Below, piece by piece: positions 1-10,804 of a stretch of DNA of 64,000 bases (its first letter is position 1; each line of letters opens with the position of its first letter). The position numbers were made by a program, and so were the translations under genes. The DNA lies in assembly GCF_963082655.1 (NCBI RefSeq), contig NC_081555.1:182078262-182142261 (forward strand). Reading direction: 5' to 3'. The DNA comes from Stomoxys calcitrans. Its lineage: Eukaryota; Arthropoda; Insecta; Diptera; Muscidae. The notes under the pieces are model-generated. The model was not told where the DNA came from and searched no databases. It saw only the letters and a list, made by a program, of their open reading frames with translations.

Positions 1-1672
1 TACCTTGAAACTTTCACAGATTGTGCAGGTTGGTCTAGAAGGAAACATAGGATATACATTTGTTTGATATCGGAAGGGGGCGGACCCTCCCCCTTACCAC
101 AAAAGTACTACCCAAAAATAAAAGTGGACCCATCGGGACAATAAGGGATTCAAATGAAAGGTATTCAAGAGTGGAAACGAATTTCGCAATAAAAGTTGGG
201 TCCAAGTATCTGGGGGGGGCGCCTCAGCCCCAAAACCCCTTAAAATAGGGTTATTTGACGAGCATGACAATATGGGACTCAAATGAAAAGTATTTGGGAG
301 TAGATTACGAATATGGTCAGACAGTAGGAATAGGCTTTATAATTTATTGATAACAATAGGGGGGTGGACCCTCCACCGTTACCCCAAAAACACCCTCCAT
401 AATCAAAAGTGGAGCGATAAGGACAATATGGGTAACAAATGAAAAGTATGCGGGAGTATATAACGAATCTGGCACACAAATTCATGTCGAAGTATGGGGG
501 TCATCTCACCCCCACAAAAACCCCAAAAATGGGCACATTAGCCAATCACGAATAAATGGGGCTCGGTTTGTTTGTTCCGTATAGACTGTAAAACGGCACA
601 ACCGATTTTCTCGAAATGTTCGCATATAGTGTAGGTCGGTCTGGAAGGAACCATAGGCTATATAAGTTTTCGGTATCGGAAGGGGGACGGACTCTCCCCC
701 TTATGCCAAAAACACAACCCAAAATCAAAAGTGGATCGATCGAGGCAATATAGGTATCAAATGAAAGGTATTCGGGAGTAGATTTCGAATTTGGAATACA
801 AAATTAGATGGAAGTATAGGGGGTCACGAAACCCCTCAAAAAACGCCATTTGTATGAAAGGAAACATAGGCTATATAATTTTTAGATATCAGGTGGAGGC
901 GGACCGTCCTCCTTACCCCAAAAACACGGTCCATATCCGATGGGCAAAATAAAGGTATCAAATGAGAGGTATTGGAGACCAAAAAACGAATATGGTATTA
1001 AAATTTGGGTCCAAGTACCCAGTGGGCCTCCCCTAACCCCAATACTTCTCTAAACAGAAATATTCGAAGTTCATGTCAATATGGGACTCAAATGAATAGC
1101 ATTAGGCATTAGATTAGAAATATGGCATAAAACATTAGCTCCAAATAATGGGAGTTCGCCCACCCCCATATACCGGGTTATTTGACCCATTATGACAATA
1201 TGAGACTTAAATGAAAGGAATTTGAGAGTAGAAAACGAATTTGAAATCCAATTTTGAAGCCAACTGAACTGAACTTCATTACCTTTGGGAATAAAGAGCG
1301 AATTTGATATCTATTTTCAGTGCAAAGTGCCTCTGTGACCTCCCCAGCCTCAAAACACCCTCTCATCGGTTCATATTTACAGACCATGGCAATATGGGGC
1401 TCAAATTAAAGGGATTTGGAAGTGCAGCACGAATTTGATATCCATATTTGAGTCGAAAAATCTGAGGTGCCATCCCTCACCTAAAAAGCACTTCTCATTA
1501 CCCTAATTTTAAAATCACCAGGAATCGAGCAGGGGCAAACTTCTCACATATCTATGAGTGCTTCCCGATTCAAGTTTAAACTCAATGATAAGAGACCTTT
1601 TTTTATAGCCCGAGTCCGAACGGCGTCCCGCAGAGCGTCACCTCTTTAGGGAACATTTTTTTAATGACCATG

Positions 1673-1682
1673 CGTGACATTG
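1673..1682. repeat. Left target-site duplication of the young SINE
   Basis: Ten bases 'cgtgacattg', repeated at 1996-2005 on the other side of the SINE. Confidence 0.85.
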
Positions 1683-1995
1683 CAAATTTTACCCATGAAC
1701 ATTCCACTAAGGAACAGGGACGAACTTCTCACATATCAATGACTGCAGTCCGATTCAAGTTTATAAGCGCAATGATAAGGTGCCTCCTTTTTTTAGCCGA
1801 GTCCGAACGGCGTGCCGCAGTGCGACACCTCTTTGGAGAGAAGTTTTACATGACATAGTACCTCACAAATGTTGCCAGTATTAGGAGGGGAAAACCACCG
1901 CTGAAAATTTTTTCTGATGGTCTCCCCTGGATTCGAACCCATGCGTTCAGCGTCGTAGTCGGACATGCTAAAATCTGCGCTACGGTGGCCTCCGA
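1683..1995 (-). mobile_element. tRNA-derived SINE, full length, flanked by 10-bp TSD
   Basis: About 313 bp, minus orientation. The head (1920-1995, reversed) carries Pol III promoter-like boxes: an A box matching 'tagcgcaga' and a B box (GGTTCGAATCC type, seen here as 'ggattcgaacc'). The body carries the family landmark 'cgagtccgaacggcgt' and the tail reads 'gggtaaaatttg' when reversed. The direct repeat 'cgtgacattg' is at 1673-1682 and again at 1996-2005, a perfect 10-bp target-site duplication, which fixes the boundaries. This is what LINE-mediated retroposition leaves. Confidence 0.88.
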
Positions 1996-2005
1996 CGTGA
2001 CATTG
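1996..2005. repeat. Right target-site duplication of the young SINE
   Basis: Ten bases 'cgtgacattg', identical to 1673-1682. Confidence 0.85.
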
Positions 2006-2326
2006 TACCTCGGAAATGTCGTCAACATTAAGAGGGGATAAACGCTGATTTGTCCGATATTCTCGCCAGGATTCGAACGCGTTCAGCATCGTAGGCTACA
2101 ATGGCTCGAATTCGATATCCGCATTCAGGGCGAAGTGTCCCCACCCTAAAAAGATATTAGAGAGTTAAACAAGGCGCAGCAGAGCGGGCCCGGTTCGGCT
2201 AGTATTTTATAATCTTCACACTTAAATGCATTTGCCAAGTAGTTTGCGCAGTTGTTCTTTATACGCAGAAAGGTCCTGCAAAAAGTCGCTTGGAATTTAG
2301 TAGACATTGTTTCATATGGGTGCTAA

Positions 2327-3200
2327 AGGGTGATTTTTTAAAAGCTATAGGAAATTAAACAAAAGACATTCAGTGCGGTACATATAGTTTAATGTTTGAA
2401 GATTATTTCATGCAAATGTTAACCGTGACAGCGCTTCAAATGGTCCATCCGCTTAGTCCAATTTTGGCATACTTTTTCCAACATTTCGGCCAGTAACTCA
2501 CGAATAAATGCGTCCTCCAATGCGGCAATTGAAGCGGACTTGTCTGTATAGACATAAGCTTTACCAAAGGCCCACAAAAAACAGTCTTATGGAGTTAAAT
2601 CGCACGATCTAGGCGTCAATTTGACCGGTCCCTAACGTGAAATAAAATGTTCACCTAACTAGCCTCTCAATAAGTCCATTGTTACGCGTGCTCTGTGGCA
2701 TGTGGCATCATCTTGTTTAAACCACATGTCATGCAAGTCAAGCTCTTGCATTTTGGCCAAAAAAAGGTGGATATCATCTCAGGGTAGCGCTCAACATTCA
2801 TGGCTACATTACGATTCGCATCATCTTAGAAGAAGTACAGTCCAATGATGCCACCAGCCCATAAACCGCACCAAAATGTGACTTTTTTTGGGTGCATTGA
2901 TAGCTCTTGCAATGCTTCTGGGTGATCTTCACTCCAACATCGACAATTCGGCCTATTAACGTACCATTTGAGCCAAAAATTGGAAATGAGAAATTGAGTA
3001 GTGCGCGTTGATATTTCTTAACAGAGCACGCGTTTTGATAATAGAATTCAATAATCTGCGAGCGTTTTTCGTTTGTAAGTCGATTCTAGGTTAAATTATA
3101 GACCAAACAGAAGATGTTTGACAGTGAAACAAAACTCGAAACATGCTTGAGCTGTGCAAACCAGTGTTGCCAAAAAGATATTAGTTAAAAAATCGCCCTT
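2327..3200 (-). mobile_element. Decayed Tc1/mariner-type transposon
   Basis: Terminal inverted repeats AAGGGTGATTTTTTAA (2327-2342) and TTAAAAAATCGCCCTT (3185-3200) match at 15 of 16 positions. They are flanked by TA on both sides (2325-2326 and 3201-3202), the Tc1/mariner target signature. The element is about 874 bp, shorter than the usual 1.3 kb, so part of it is deleted. A broken transposase reads on the minus strand inside. Confidence 0.85.
2420..3000 (-). pseudogene. Tc1/mariner-family transposase remnant
   Basis: The minus strand from about 2728 down to 2430 reads as the catalytic part of an IS630/Tc1/mariner DDE transposase. It has a block 'WFKQDDATCHRA' around the second catalytic Asp, then 'GPVKLTPRSCDLTP' around the third acidic residue, then a C-terminal helix-rich piece ('ALEDAFIRELLAEMLEKV'). 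At least three in-frame stops and one frameshift (near 2570) break it, and the DNA-binding N-terminus is not recognisable. It would have cut and pasted its own transposon between terminal repeats; it is now inactive. The subfamily is uncertain. Confidence 0.8.
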
Positions 3201-3202
3201 TA

Positions 3203-3420
3203 TAAGGTTAGAATTGGCTCAGATGTAAGAGGTCTCTAGAATTGACCTCAATTGTAAAATTGGGAGATCGGCTTAAATTTGAGCTATATATATATATATA
3301 CTTTTTTTTTTTGACGTAGACGTTGAGAGTGTCGTAACAGAAACCTTTTTGCTAAATTTTAGCAAAATAGCCAAATCGACATTCTGCCAAATTTTAACAA
3401 AATCGAAGAATTATTGCATC
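3203..3420. other. AT-rich spacer with short (TA)n
   Basis: A short (TA)n run near 3288-3301 is followed by a T-run. Nothing gene-like is seen. Confidence 0.6.
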
Positions 3421-3606
3421 TAAGTACTCAAAAAAAAAACAATTCGGGAGATTTGTTTTTATGGGATTTATATCTCCACATGAACCGAGTTTGACCATTT
3501 CCAACCTCCAACAACCTACATCGATAAAAAATGCCAGTGAAAAATTTCAAGCGAACCATTTTTTGTTTAGTAACTTTCGAACGGGCAGATAAACTAACGG
3601 ACTGAA
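3420..3606 (-). mobile_element. Degraded DINE-1-like fragment
   Basis: The segment 'gccagtgaaaaatttcaagcg' then 'actttcgaacg' aligns with the interior of the minus-oriented subfamily A copies (for example 22400-22480). Termini are missing and divergence is high. Confidence 0.45.
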
Positions 3607-5384
3607 TATTTATTCCCAAAACAGATAACGATCAAAGATCAGTCAACAAAAAACTCCAAAACTTGCATAATACTCAAAATAAGCTTTCTTTACATTCAAA
3701 CATTGTCAAAGGCAATGAGCCAAAATTATGTTGTGATGCCTTAAAGGTTCCCATGGTGCTCTTGTTACTTACGAAAGGCCCTAAAATGAAAGTTATTAGA
3801 AAACCGTCCACCTTCTCAAAAATGATAAAAACTAACACACAACAACACAGATGCAGGTGGTATTGTAGCTCCATCTAACACCACACTCTAGCATTGGAGA
3901 AGAACACGTAAATACTAGAGAGCTCATAACTAAAAGAAATACTTAACTAAAGGAGCATTGCTTCATTTTGACTGCTTTTACTTTTCTCAAAGGCAAAGGA
4001 GCTAAAGAAGCTTGCAAAGTGGTCTTCTTTTTGTTGCCAACGCTACAAATCCTGTTGTTGTTGTTGTGAATGCTTTTGCTGTTGCCGCTGTACGTTCGAG
4101 GACGACTCTTAATGTTAAATACTGGCAGACCTGACAGCCATCTCACCGTACCAACTCACTATGCTTTTGGCTCCCTACTCATCGTCTTGTTGTTCTTCTT
4201 CAACATCTCTTTGGCTTGTACATGCCGATAAGGTCGTAGTTGAGCTGATTTTCAGATGATTATACGAGACTAGAAGACGTTTATGCTCGTAATAACAAAT
4301 TGTATACAAATGAAATGTCTAAGGGATGGCATGAGAGGCTCTTTAGGTGTGCAAGGCAATATACTCTCTCTCTCTCTCTCTCGCCTCACTCTCCTCACTC
4401 TATCTCCCTCTTTTTTGCTTTTTTGCTTTTTTGCTCATTGTATATGACGATATGAGAGTGTATGAGTGTGCGTGCGTGTGGTTAAATCCACATTTCACTT
4501 CCCATTTTCCATTTCGTAAAATTTGCTTTCGTTTTGTACTGTGGAGATGCGAATGCGAGTACAGAACGCCATTGCGTTTGGAGTTGGAAATTGAGAAGCA
4601 GCGAAGCGTTAAGCTTAATTTACATGTTAACTCGTTCAAATAAAAAGTAGCAACGTCAGACTAGCTACATCTAGCCTAGTTAGGCAAAGATATGCAAGCC
4701 ATTATATTATTTAGTACATCATTATCATCAGCTTCATTATCAACGCCCCCAGCCATCAGCCAACAGAGCAAATAGCTACCATCGTCATCAGGTCTCACAG
4801 TAATGGTAATAACCACTCACTCAGTTATCTGCCACTGATAAGAATTTCTCCATTACTGGCAATAGTTTTATGTTAATTATCCTTCAACGTACATTTCTAT
4901 TCCGAATTGTAGACACACAGAAACATGCCATACCTCTCTTTAAAGCCACTTTAGTTTGCATGCGGTTGAGGGAGGCCTTCAGGACCACAATTATTTTGTA
5001 GCTTTTCTTGATTTTTATTAAAATAAAACTTCTTATGAAATACTTTTGTAAGAATATTCCTCTAAATTGAGTTACAATGATTCGAGAAATAAAGCAAAAT
5101 AATAATCATTCATTTATTGTTAGAATCTTTCAGAGATTTTTGTTACTGTAACAACGTCCTTTGATGTTTAACATATTCAAGAACTTTCTATATTGTATAA
5201 TATCCTTCAAAGACCTTTTGCCTTTCGGTAATAAGAGGTTCAACTAAGAGAAAATATTTTTTCAAACAAAATCGCTAATGACATAAATCGTTTACATTTA
5301 GGCACAAAAAAGCAAATGAAACAAGTGAGGTCAAACAAACTTGAATACCAAAAGTGGATTTAAGTCAAAAGTACTTAGAAAAAG
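3607..5384. other. Unique AT-rich non-coding region
   Basis: About 1.8 kb with no recognisable exon. It contains a (TC)n run at 4364-4383 and a GTGAGTGTGCGTG-rich stretch near 4455-4480. Open frames here are short, overlap on both strands and carry no domain. It is probably intron or intergenic. Confidence 0.6.
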
Positions 5385-5406
5385 TAACAAGTAAAAGCGT
5401 ACTAAG

Positions 5407-5421
5407 TTCGGCCGGGCCGAA
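5407..5421. repeat. Helentron-type terminal hairpin TTCGGCC-G-GGCCGAA
   Basis: A perfect 7-bp-arm palindrome with a 1-nt centre, about 20 nt from the element end. Helitron/Helentron right ends carry a GC-rich hairpin in this position. Variants occur at 8213-8227, 27516-27530, 32852-32866, 37265-37279 and 62026-62040. Confidence 0.8.
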
Positions 5422-5733
5422 TCTTATATACCATCCACCATGGATCGCATTTCTCGAGTTCTTTTCCCGGTGTCTCTTTTTAGGCAAACAAAGGAAAGGA
5501 AGGATAAAATAAAAGAATTGCCTTGCTATTGAAGCTATATCCAGTTATGGTCCGGATCGGACCATAATGGAATGAATGTTGGATACTGCTGTGGAAGTCA
5601 TTCTGTAAAATTTCAGCCAAATCGAATAAGGATTTCGTCCTTTAGGGGTTCAAGAAGCCAAGATCCAAGATCGGTTTATATGGCAGCTAGATCAGGTTAT
5701 AGTCCGATTAAAACCATACTCGGCACAGTTGTT

Positions 5734-6045
5734 GGAGGCCACCGTAGCGCAGAGGTTAGCATGTCCGCCTATGACGCTGAACGCCTGGGTTCGAATCCTG
5801 GCGAGACCATCAGAAAAAATTTTCAACGGTGGTTTTCCCCTCTTAATGTTGGCAACATTTGTGAGGTACTATGCCATGTAAAACTTCTCTCGAAAGAGGT
5901 GTCGCACTGCGGCACGCCGTTCGGACTCGGCTATAAAAAGGAGGTCCCTTATCATTGAGCTTTAACTTGAATCGGACTGCACTCATTGATATGTGAGAAG
6001 TTTGCCCCTGTTCCTTAGTGGAATGTTCATGGGCAAAATTTGCAA
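5734..6045 (+). mobile_element. tRNA-derived SINE, near full length
   Basis: The head is tRNA-like. The A box TAGCGCAGAGG is at 5745-5755 and the B box GGTTCGAATCC at 5788-5798. An anticodon-like loop 'ctatgac' (triplet ATG, His-like) and a T arm CTGGG-TTCGAAT-CCTGG with wobble pairs follow, while the acceptor stem no longer pairs. The body carries 'gccgttcggactcggctat' and the tail is 'gggcaaaatttgcaa'. It interrupts the DINE copy at 5385-6646 inside a 153-bp unit. No clean target duplication is visible. Confidence 0.85.
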
Positions 6046-6647
6046 TTTGCCATAATAATTGAGTCCTCTAGTAGCTCAAGAAGCCAAAATTCCAGATCGG
6101 CTCATATGGCAGCTATATCAGGTTATAGTCCGATTTAAACCATACTTGGCACAGTTATTGGAAGTCATGACAAAACTCGTTGTGAAAAATTTCAGCCAAA
6201 TCGGATTAGAATTTCGTCCTCTAGTGGCTCAAGACACCAAGATTCAAGATCGGTTTATATGGCAGCTATATGAGGTTATAGTCCAATTTACACCATACTC
6301 GGCACAAAATTTCAGACAAATCGGATAAAAATTGCGGCCTGTAGTGGCTCAAGAAGTCAAGAACCAAGATCGGCTTATATGGCAGCTACATCAAAACATG
6401 GACCGATATGGTCCATTTACCATCCCAACCGACCTACACCTATAAGAAGTATTTGAGCAAAATTTCAAGCGGCTAGCTTGAACGAACGGACGGACGAACA
6501 GGCGGACGGACCTGGCTAGATCGACATAAAATGTCATGACGATCAAGAATATATATACCCTATGGGGTCTGAGACGAATATTTCGAAAAGTTACAAACAG
6601 AATGACGAAATTAGTACACCCCCATCCTATGGTGGAGGGTATAAAAA

Positions 6648-7600
6648 TGTGTTAAGTCGTTCGTTAAATTGTGCCGGGCCAAATCTTGGGAGCCCTCCAA
6701 TTCTGGATTCTGCAAACAATGTCCACAAGTAAACTTAGTTGAAAGCATATGTGTACCAAATTTCTGCCTTTAGTGTGCTTTAGTGTTTCCCAAACATCCC
6801 ATTGCGGAACAAATTGGAGGGAAACGAACTTCTCACAATATCAAATGCTGCTGCCCGTTTCAAATTTAAGCTCAATGATATGGGGACCTCCTGTTTTATG
6901 CCGAGTCCGAACGGCGTGTCACTGAAAAGTGACACCTCTTGGTTGAGAAGTTGTACATGGCTGAAAGATTCACAAATGTTGCCAGCATCTGGTGAGGGGA
7001 TAACCACCGCTGAAAAGTGTTTTAAAGTCTTCTTGCCGGCAGGATTTAAATCCGGGCGTTTGGGCACGATAGGCGGGCATGCTAACCTATGCACCATGGT
7101 GGCACGGTGCCTTATCAGGCACAAATTGAAGCTTCTAAAGGCGGAAGAAGACTTATCGGTTTATTTTTGAGCTTTGTATGAACTTGATATGGTTGTTGAA
7201 ACTGATAAATATACACTCCTTGCAAAATTTCAGTTAAATCGGATACCAACTGTGGCTTCCAGGGGCTCAAGATGTCAAATCGGCAGATCGATTTATATGG
7301 CAGCTAAGTCAAATTATTGGCCTATTTGAACCATACTTGGCTGATGTGGTTTCCAGAGACTCAAAGTCAAATCAAAAGACTGGTTTATATGGGAGCTATA
7401 TCTAAATCTGAACCGATATAGCCCATTTGCAATCCCCAAACTCCTTATTCAGTAAGAAATCTATGTGCAAAATTTCTATTGGATAGCCTAATGCATTTGA
7501 CCGCTGTTGTGATTTCTACAGACGGACAGATGGAGGGACGGACGGACGGACAGAGAGAATCTTCACTACTTTCCTTAAAATTTATCGATTGAAATTATGG
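6648..7600 (-). mobile_element. DINE-1-like element, subfamily E, SINE inside
   Basis: It starts with a decayed right end ('gtgccgggccaaatcttggg', compare 62025-62046) and continues as minus-oriented 'gatttatatggcagcta' units after the SINE. It ends with a (GACG)n stretch at 7527-7553. It abuts the preceding copy directly. Confidence 0.65.
6788..7107 (-). mobile_element. tRNA-derived SINE, diverged
   Basis: Minus orientation. The landmark 'gccgagtccgaacggcgtg' is clear, and the head still shows a decayed A box ('taacctatgca' on the plus strand). The B box is lost ('ggatttaaatccg'). Confidence 0.75.
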
Positions 7601-7699
7601 CAGATACAGTTAAATCATAACCAATTCCTCACAACTTGAAAAACCTTCGAGCATTTCCCATTAAAGTCATCTGTGCCGAATTCCAAGTAAGTCCGTTCA

Positions 7700-8249
7700 G
7701 AAATTCGATTCAAGTTTAAGCCCCATATAGACCGATCCGCCGATTTAGGGTCTTAGGCCCATAAAAGCCACATTTATTATCTGATTTTGCTGAAATGTGG
7801 GACAGTGAGTTGTGCATGGCCTTTCAACGTCCTTCTTCAATTTGGCCCAGATCTGTACAGATTTTGATATAGCTGCCATATAGACCGATCTCTCGATTTG
7901 AGGTTTTGGGCCCACAAAAAACGCATTTATTGTCCGATTTCATTTCAAAAATTTGATTTAAAATGTGACTTATGTAAGGCTTTTTGTCATCCGTGTCGTA
8001 TATGGTTCATATCGGTTTATTTTTAGATATAGCTACTTAAAGATCAATATTTTTTTTATACACAATTGAACAATGACTTGTAATTATAAAATTTGGTCCA
8101 AATCGGAACATATTTCGATAAAGCTGCTATGGTGGCATAAATTATACATTTTTCACCAAAATTATGCAAAAAGATGGTTTACATATATACCCGAGGTATT
8201 GGGTATACAAAGTTCGGCCCGGCCAAACTTACAGCCTTTTTACTTGTTC
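7700..8249 (+). mobile_element. DINE-1-like element, subfamily B, right part
   Basis: Units with 'gatatagctgccatatagac' and 'ttattgtccgatttc' are followed by the right terminus: hairpin TTCGGCCCGGCCAAA (8213-8227), then 'ttttacttgtt'. The left end is missing. Confidence 0.8.
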
Positions 8250-10014
8250 CTGATATTCTCACCACGACTCGAACCCCTTCTGACCCCTCTGGCCTCCTTC
8301 TTTTGAATGTTAACGTAAAGTGTACTATCTTTTACAACTTAACCACAGTAATAAGAAGTCTATTATTTGGCAAATTGTGGCTCATTTGATTCGCAAGAAA
8401 TCATGTCAAAAGAAGATGACCTATGCTAACATTGTTACCATCATTTTGCGACTTTAAAGTGATGAGAAACTTTTATTTAAACTTCCTTCGCCTTAACACC
8501 TGTTACCGTTCAAATTCTCATACCTTCATATAATGTTTGAGTTTATATCTAAGATTAAACTTGGGCAGCTTACCATAGGTAAGACTCTATACCTCACCAA
8601 AAAGCAGCTCATTTAAAATTCCAATATTAGCTGTATCAGCAACAAATAATAACCCCTAGCTGATGCGTCTTAAAAAATGCTTGTCTGTTCTAGCCCAATG
8701 TTTTGAGGGCGGCCGTTAGCCACCAGCCTCCTACTTAATTCGTTTCTGCAGTTCATGAAAATCTAAATTTATACGCGGCCTATCTTACGGTCTGGCGAAA
8801 TGTCCCACTTAAATAACCACCAAGGGTTCGTTATATTTTCCAATTTTTCTTGCGCTCCCTTGTGTTTGTGTTGAACGTGTTGGATTTATTTTCCAATCGC
8901 CTTAATGGAGCAAACGAAAGTTCTACCAATTGAACGAGGATGAAGCGTTTCGTTGAAGCTCTGCCCCAAACAACTAACACAGCAAGAACAACTAGCGAAT
9001 AACCGTCCACCCGCCGCCACTTAAACACGTACGTACACCACATCTGGCCATGGTAGTATCGACATCAAGCCGAGTGTAATTCATTTGAAGTTCATCTCTT
9101 ATTTTCAAAAGATAAGGAACATTTTGAAATGTTTTCATAAAAGCACAAACAAATGAAATTTGGGATAATATTCTCATTAGCGCATTTAAATATTCCAAAA
9201 ATTAACCCAAAAGAATCCAAACGAACTCATTAAGTTGAAAGTACCAAAACGCAACACCAACAACAACGACAACGTCCTCATTGGCATCGACATCGACATC
9301 GCCATTGTCCTGGCTACATCCCCATTCAAAGCACACAAAAGCAAAAGGGGCAGCACAAAGAAGCCCAAGAAACCGGGAGAAGCACTCATTGTCATTGTCC
9401 AAGAAGATGCCACAGCCTAAAATACTCTCACCACGGCGAGTGACAAAGAATTTACATAATTTTTAAATGAAGAAAAGATTTTGTTTATCCTTTAATTTTC
9501 CACCTCCCGCTCGTTGCTCCTTCATGTGGGGGGAGGGGGAGATTGAGGTTTAGTTTGAGGTTGAGGTTGTCTTGGCGAATGCCAACACAAAAGGTTCAAC
9601 ATGACAAGGCGCTCAAGGGACAAGAAAACTGGCGGAAAACTGATGCCCGCCATAGTTGGGTTGAATGATTTCATGAAGGGACCTAAGAATACATTGTCAT
9701 AGCCCGTTTGGTAGGTAATCAAAGCGTGACTCAAGTTCGCAGTTAGTGCCTGAGCATCCATGGGAAATAGTTGGGCAAGTTACGCAAGGAAATAGAAATA
9801 ATCTCATCTGAGGCTACATATTTACGTTTTTTGTATTTAACACCACTTACCAAACAGAAATTTATGTACACATTACACCATTTCTTGGAAAAACTCAAGA
9901 ATTAAAAATTTAAGGTTAACAGCTGTAATCACAAAACTTATTGAAGCCTTAAAACGGGTTTATTTGCAGTTCTAACAAGGACATCCCTTAAATAAGCCTA
10001 TTTCAAATATTTGA
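8250..10014. other. Unique non-coding region
   Basis: No repeat family recognised. Short open frames near 9235-9420 (+) and 9522-9761 (-) lack domains and splice context. Probably intron or intergenic. Confidence 0.5.
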
Positions 10015-10425
10015 ATTTGCTTACAACAATAAGAAGCAGAGGATATAGACTCATTGATAAGTATACCGATAGGCTTAGAATCACTTCCTGATTCGATCCG
10101 TCTGTCTGTCCATGTATTTTTGTTATCAATGCATTTGTGGTCCGATTGTCATGAAATTTTGAACAAGTCTCTTCTTTGATCCAAGGTCGAACGCTATTGA
10201 TTAAAAAAAATCTGATCAGATTTAGATATAGCTACCATAAATATCTTTCACCCGATACGATCTTTGAAGGCCGTGGTATTTAAAATTTTGACATATTTTA
10301 CCTGATGCCCCAATATGTGTGCAAAATTTCATAAAAATCGGTGCAGATTTAGTTATAGCGACCATAAATATCGTTCATCCGAGATGGCTCTCACTGGCTG
10401 TAGTAGCCAGAACTTTGGTCAGATC
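10015..10425 (+). mobile_element. DINE-1-like element, subfamily C, left part
   Basis: It matches the subfamily C copy at 57225-58392: 'agtataccgataggcttaga', 'cttcctgattcgat', a short GTCY run, and two 'agatttag.tatagc' units. It stops where a second DINE begins. Confidence 0.75.
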
Positions 10426-10567
10426 TTTTATACCCACCACCGTAGGATAGGGGGTATATTCATTTAGTCATTCCGTTTGCAACATATGGAAATATCAATA
10501 TCCGACCCTACAAAGTATTTATATTTCGGATAGTTGTAAAATTCTAAAACGATTTAACGATGTCCAT

Positions 10568-10700
10568 ATGTCTGTCCGTCTATCCGTCCGTCAGTCTGTC
10601 CGTCCGTCTTTCCGTCTGTCCGTCCGTCTGTTCATCTGTCCGTCCGTATGCCCGTCCGTCTGTCCATCCGTCTGTCCGTCCATCTGTCCGTCCGTCTGTT
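10568..10700 (+). repeat. (GTCY)n proto-microsatellite, about 130 bp
   Basis: Imperfect tetranucleotide run of GTCC/GTCT with scattered changes. It is the longest of several in DINE copies here (others 7527-7553, 44288-44338, 48525-48572, 52338-52436). Mini-me elements are known to carry such (GTCY)n seeds. Confidence 0.85.
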
Positions 10701-10804
10701 TTAATCACTCTAGGCCTTCAAAAATTGATATATTGGGCTGAAATTTAACACAGATGCGTCTTTTTGATGCACGCTGGCTAAGTACTTGAACGGGTCAAAT
10801 CGGA

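Larger units (their letters stand above)
1500..2110 (-). mobile_element. Older SINE copy split by a younger SINE
   Basis: The 3' half of the tRNA-derived SINE lies at 1500-1682 and the 5' half at about 2006-2110, both in minus orientation. The right part keeps a decayed B box ('ccaggattcgaac' on the plus strand). A second SINE of the same family sits between the halves. Joining 1673-1682 to the sequence after 2005 gives a continuous, diverged SINE. Confidence 0.8.
1..2165 (+). repeat. Family F repeat (GC-punctuated tandem element), copy 1
   Basis: The block is built of degenerate units of about 130-155 bp. Each contains a segment like 'gggactcaaatgaaaggta', then 'gaatttgatatccaaatttg', then a G-run and a C-run ('ggggg...ccccaaaa'). 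Unit anchors are visible near 153, 281, 437, 758 and 959. At about 566-640 there is the same central segment as in copy 2 ('tttgttccgtatagact' followed by an 'accgattt...gaaat' arm). Similarity resumes after the SINE block at about 2105-2165, so the SINEs were inserted into this repeat. The block runs off the left edge of the window. I see no coding capacity and do not recognise the superfamily; a non-autonomous Helitron-like or foldback element is possible. Confidence 0.7.
5385..6646 (-). mobile_element. DINE-1/Helentron-like element, subfamily A, with SINE inserted
   Basis: Minus orientation. The right terminus (at low coordinates) has 'aacaagtaaaagcg' followed by the hairpin TTCGGCCGGGCCGAA (5407-5421). 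A sub-terminal repeat resembling TATACCCTCCACCAT follows (one change), with its inverse ATGGTGGAGGGTATA at about 6629-6643. The interior holds tandem units with 'cggtttatatggcagctata', and the (GACG)n proto-microsatellite is at 6485-6512. The architecture matches Drosophila mini-me/DINE-1 (Helentron-associated) elements. No coding capacity. Confidence 0.85.

Noticed and set aside
5740..5811. Functional tRNA-His gene
   Set aside because: The A and B boxes and two stems are present, but the acceptor stem does not pair and the same head is followed by the same SINE body in other copies.
10560..10748. Open frame rich in Ser, Val, Pro, Arg ('SVRPSVRPSV')
   Set aside because: It is a translation of the (GTCY)n proto-microsatellite of a DINE copy.
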